DNA of 26,050 nucleotides from Silene noctiflora (taxonomy: Eukaryota; Streptophyta; Magnoliopsida; Caryophyllales; Caryophyllaceae). The DNA lies in NCBI GenBank assembly GCA_009801015.1, contig VHZZ01000005.1, positions 728,807 to 754,856 on the forward strand. The letters run 5' to 3'. The notes under the pieces were generated by a model. That model did no database searches. It was given only the letters and a program-made list of their open reading frames with translations, and was not told the origin of the DNA. This document shows, piece by piece, positions 19,116-26,050 of the stretch. The translations under genes and the position numbers were made by a program. How positions within the stretch are numbered: position 1 is the first letter of the stretch; each line of letters begins with the position of its first letter.

Positions 19116-20133
19116 TCTATGAATTAAAGATGTGTATCTCGGCTCGAAATGATTCTAGTGGTTGAATCAAGAATTTAATTTATGGATGTTAAAGTTTTGA
19201 TTTAATGGATCTGGGTCGGAAAGTGGATGTTTATCTCCCCCTGCTCGAATTGATTCTACTTGGTTGCTGAATCGAGATTGTGCTCTGACGCGAAAAAATA
19301 TGATTGAAATTTTTTATGCAGGGCGAAATAGTAATGCAATAGAGTTTAACTTTATGATGTGTTTTAGAACTATGAAATGAAATCGAATATTCCTTAATTA
19401 CAACATTTTAATCGTTTGGGAAATCTTAAAACATGAAATGGGAATGGGCTCGATTCGTTATAATTCAATCTAATTAAAAACTTGGCGCTTCGCTTTAAAT
19501 TTTTACCCATTAATAGTCATTTCAATCCTATCACCATCCGAATCTTCTCCAAAAGAAGTCCTTTTTCTTACGCAAATTCTGCCCATTTGTTTTCTTTTCG
19601 ATTTTTTTTTCTAGTAAATATGTTCCGCCTCAATAATTTTTCCTAATCACTTTTTTTTCACAAAGAAATTTCTCGACCCGTCCAGCCAAATAACAATTCT
19701 AATTCCAGGTTTTCCAAACACTATTAAGAAATTGAATTCAGGGACGAATCCCACATGATCACCGGATAGGTTTTTGAAATTGAGTTTAGACATTTGAATT
19801 TTTTCAATTGAAATCATGAAAATAAAATTAATTTTTGTTGGGAGGGCTGTGTTTTGGGGTGTAGACATGTCATTTGTGCGCGCATCCACCCAGAAGGTCA
19901 CGACGGAGATGGGATCGGATTTGTTTTTGGTACCCGTCGTTTTACCACGGAGTTCGTAGCACATACTCCTTAGTCCTTACCTACAAATCCGATGATGTGT
20001 TTATGTTTATCGATAAGAAACGGGTCAAATATGTATATCCGATTTTCCACAGACTATTAAGACCCGTTCCTATAACATAAAAAAAAAATTGCTAATTGCT
20101 GGCCAGGCTGAATTAGTCAAGTATATAAACTAT
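19116..20133. other. Intergenic, no supported gene
   Basis: About 1 kb of mixed composition. Opposing frames at 19647-19964 (minus) and 19874-20080 (plus) overlap and neither resembles a known protein. No transposon ends were recognised. Confidence 0.45.
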
Positions 20134-20767
20134 CCCAAATTCTCATTCAAAACGGGCACTATCCGGCATAAACTGAAGACGAATAATTCCTCCCTCTCTC
20201 ACAATATGCAAGTAGCACGATCTATGGGGTGCTCCATTTCTCCCCCACTTACCTTAGTGTGAGAGGGACACTATCCATCTTCAGCTTGTGACAGATAGTT
20301 AGACCTGGCAAATCGGGTCAACGGGGTTCGGGTCGGGTCAATTCGGGTCAGATCAGTTCGGGTCTTTCATTGATTTCGGATTAGTTCGGGTGGCCTCGGG
20401 TCATTTCGGGTTTCGGGTCTATTTCGGGTTTGTTCGTCGGGTCAGTTTCGGGTATCCGGGTCGGGTTATTTTGGGTCGGGTCATTTTCGGGTCAATGAAT
20501 AAGAGAGAAAAAGCTATTTCAAATCTTTTCGGTTCAATTAGAGTTATGTTTTGTCGGGTCATTTTCGGGTTGGGTGGTTTCAGAACCAGGTCATTTTCGG
20601 GTCGGGTCAGTTACGGGTCAAGAGCTCGGGTCATTTTCGGGTCGGGTCGGGTCACATTCGGGTGATATAGTTCGGGTCTCGGGTTAGCCTTTTCGGGTCG
20701 GGTCAAACGGGTCGGGTTGCTTTTGCCAGGTCTACAGATAGTGTCCCGTCGTAAGCAAGACGGTTTG
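20134..20767. mobile_element. Mutator-like MITE (family M1) interrupted by a hAT MITE
   Basis: The outer ends are CCCAAATTCTCATTC and GACGGTTTG, flanked by a perfect 9-bp duplication ATAAACTAT (20125-20133, 20768-20776). Without the insert at 20300-20734 and its duplicated octamer the element is 191 bp, the usual size for the family (169-196 bp). The insert entered the right terminal region, within ACAGATAGTGTCC. Confidence 0.88.
20300..20734. mobile_element. hAT MITE with a GGGTC minisatellite body, nested
   Basis: 435 bp from TAGACCTGGCAAA to TTTTGCCAGGTCTA with a perfect 8-bp duplication CAGATAGT (20292-20299, 20735-20742). Apart from a short AT-rich island near 20497-20552, the whole body is made of variants of TCGGGTC, ATTTCGGGTC and similar words. 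Related but decayed copies are at 1731-2467 and 17240-17721. The repeat gives open frames (20390-20665), which are not genes. Confidence 0.88.
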
Positions 20768-20776
20768 ATAAACTAT

Positions 20777-21403
20777 ACACAAACAATTTTTAGTTTGTTT
20801 ATACAAACTAGTTTTTGGGTCCGGCGTTGCTCGGGCTTCACTATCAAACAAAATTTTTTCGGAAAGGGTATTTTGTTGTTAGGAAAATACTACGATATTA
20901 CCTTGATTATTGAAGACGATTTGTACTTTGTTGTTAGGAAATTCGGGTTGAATTGCTGAGGCTACAACGGCAAAGTTCTACAAGCAAACGAACGACGCCG
21001 GATTGCTGGTGTAATGACGGAGAAAGGTTTATGCACATATACCTCCCCTGTGTTTGGATGAGTATTGAGTAGGGAAAGAGGATGTGGCATATAAGAAGAG
21101 GAAAGAACATGTGGCAAATAAGATCGACATCTGTCGAATATGTGGCAAGTTACCAAGCAAGGGTATAATGCCTAAATTACGCAGAAGCATCTAGAGAAAG
21201 ACCGTCTCTTACTAATTTAGCGAGAGACATAATAGAAAAATAGAGCACTAACCCCATCATGTGAGAGAGACGGTTTCTCACAAGTTTTTGGGTTAGGAAA
21301 TTAGCATTTGGGTTCAAGTTGACTTTTAATAATTGAGTAAACAAATTGCAACTTGCTTATCTTAATCATACAATTTACCAAAATGCACCCCATAATGTTT
21401 GCT
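20777..21403. other. 5' flank of the GH1 gene
   Basis: No separate gene. A decayed inverted repeat (ACCGTCTCT near 21200, AGAGACGGT near 21268) may be a MITE remnant. The rest should hold the proximal promoter of the GH1 gene. Confidence 0.4.
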
Positions 21404-21411
21404 TATTAAAT
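21404..21411 (+). promoter_or_regulatory. Possible TATA box of the GH1 gene
   Basis: TATTAAAT 43-50 bp before the start codon. It would give a very short leader of about 15-20 nt. The match is imperfect, so another upstream start is possible. Confidence 0.25.
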
Positions 21412-21453
21412 GCCTTAATCTATTCTTGACACAAAATTAACAACAAAAAAACA

Positions 21454-26050
<4,597 letters not shown>

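Noticed and set aside
19647-20080. Overlapping frames on opposite strands, one of 105 and one of 68 residues
   Set aside because: Neither resembles a known protein, and they conflict with each other; no splice partners found.
20390-20665. Plus-strand 91-residue Gly/Phe/Arg-rich frame
   Set aside because: Translation of the GGGTC minisatellite inside the hAT MITE; repeats stay open in several frames by chance.

Overview
The window is nuclear DNA from a flowering plant. It is AT-rich and intron-bearing and holds only two recognisable protein-coding genes, which lie far apart in a landscape packed with small non-autonomous transposons. The stress NAC factor, the GH1 glucosidase family and the miniature elements ending in AAGACGG / ATCCGTC-type sequence would fit Caryophyllales, perhaps Caryophyllaceae; that placement is inference from general pattern recognition. 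A 90-bp N run and scattered single Ns show a draft assembly.

Region 1-6980 has no supportable gene. It holds three Helitron copies (the left-edge fragment, 2938-3398 and 5808-6536, the last with a Stowaway MITE nested inside), two copies of a hAT-type MITE, a TRIM retrotransposon nested in another hAT-type element, a 450-bp foldback, a Mutator-like MITE with a perfect 9-bp duplication and a Tourist-like MITE.

Region 6980-8500 is a complete three-exon NAC transcription factor on the minus strand. It is close to the ABA/drought-responsive RD26/NAC072 group and has a TATA box and an ABRE-like site upstream.

Region 8500-21400 is intergenic: more MITEs, three SINE-like copies, a solo LTR, a roughly 190-bp satellite array of about eight visible units interrupted by an assembly gap, and a double-nested insertion at 20134-20767 whose inner hAT element has a body made of a GGGTC-type minisatellite.

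Region 21454-26050 is the first 344 residues (nine exons, the last cut by the window edge) of a glycoside hydrolase family 1 protein on the plus strand. Its first intron appears to start with GC rather than GT, and its introns carry a 567-bp Helitron and two MITEs. The NAC gene and the GH1 gene show no sign of working together; they are simply neighbours about 13 kb apart. I see no new multi-gene system. The most notable content is the nested transposon structure, the possible MITE-to-satellite link and the non-canonical intron.
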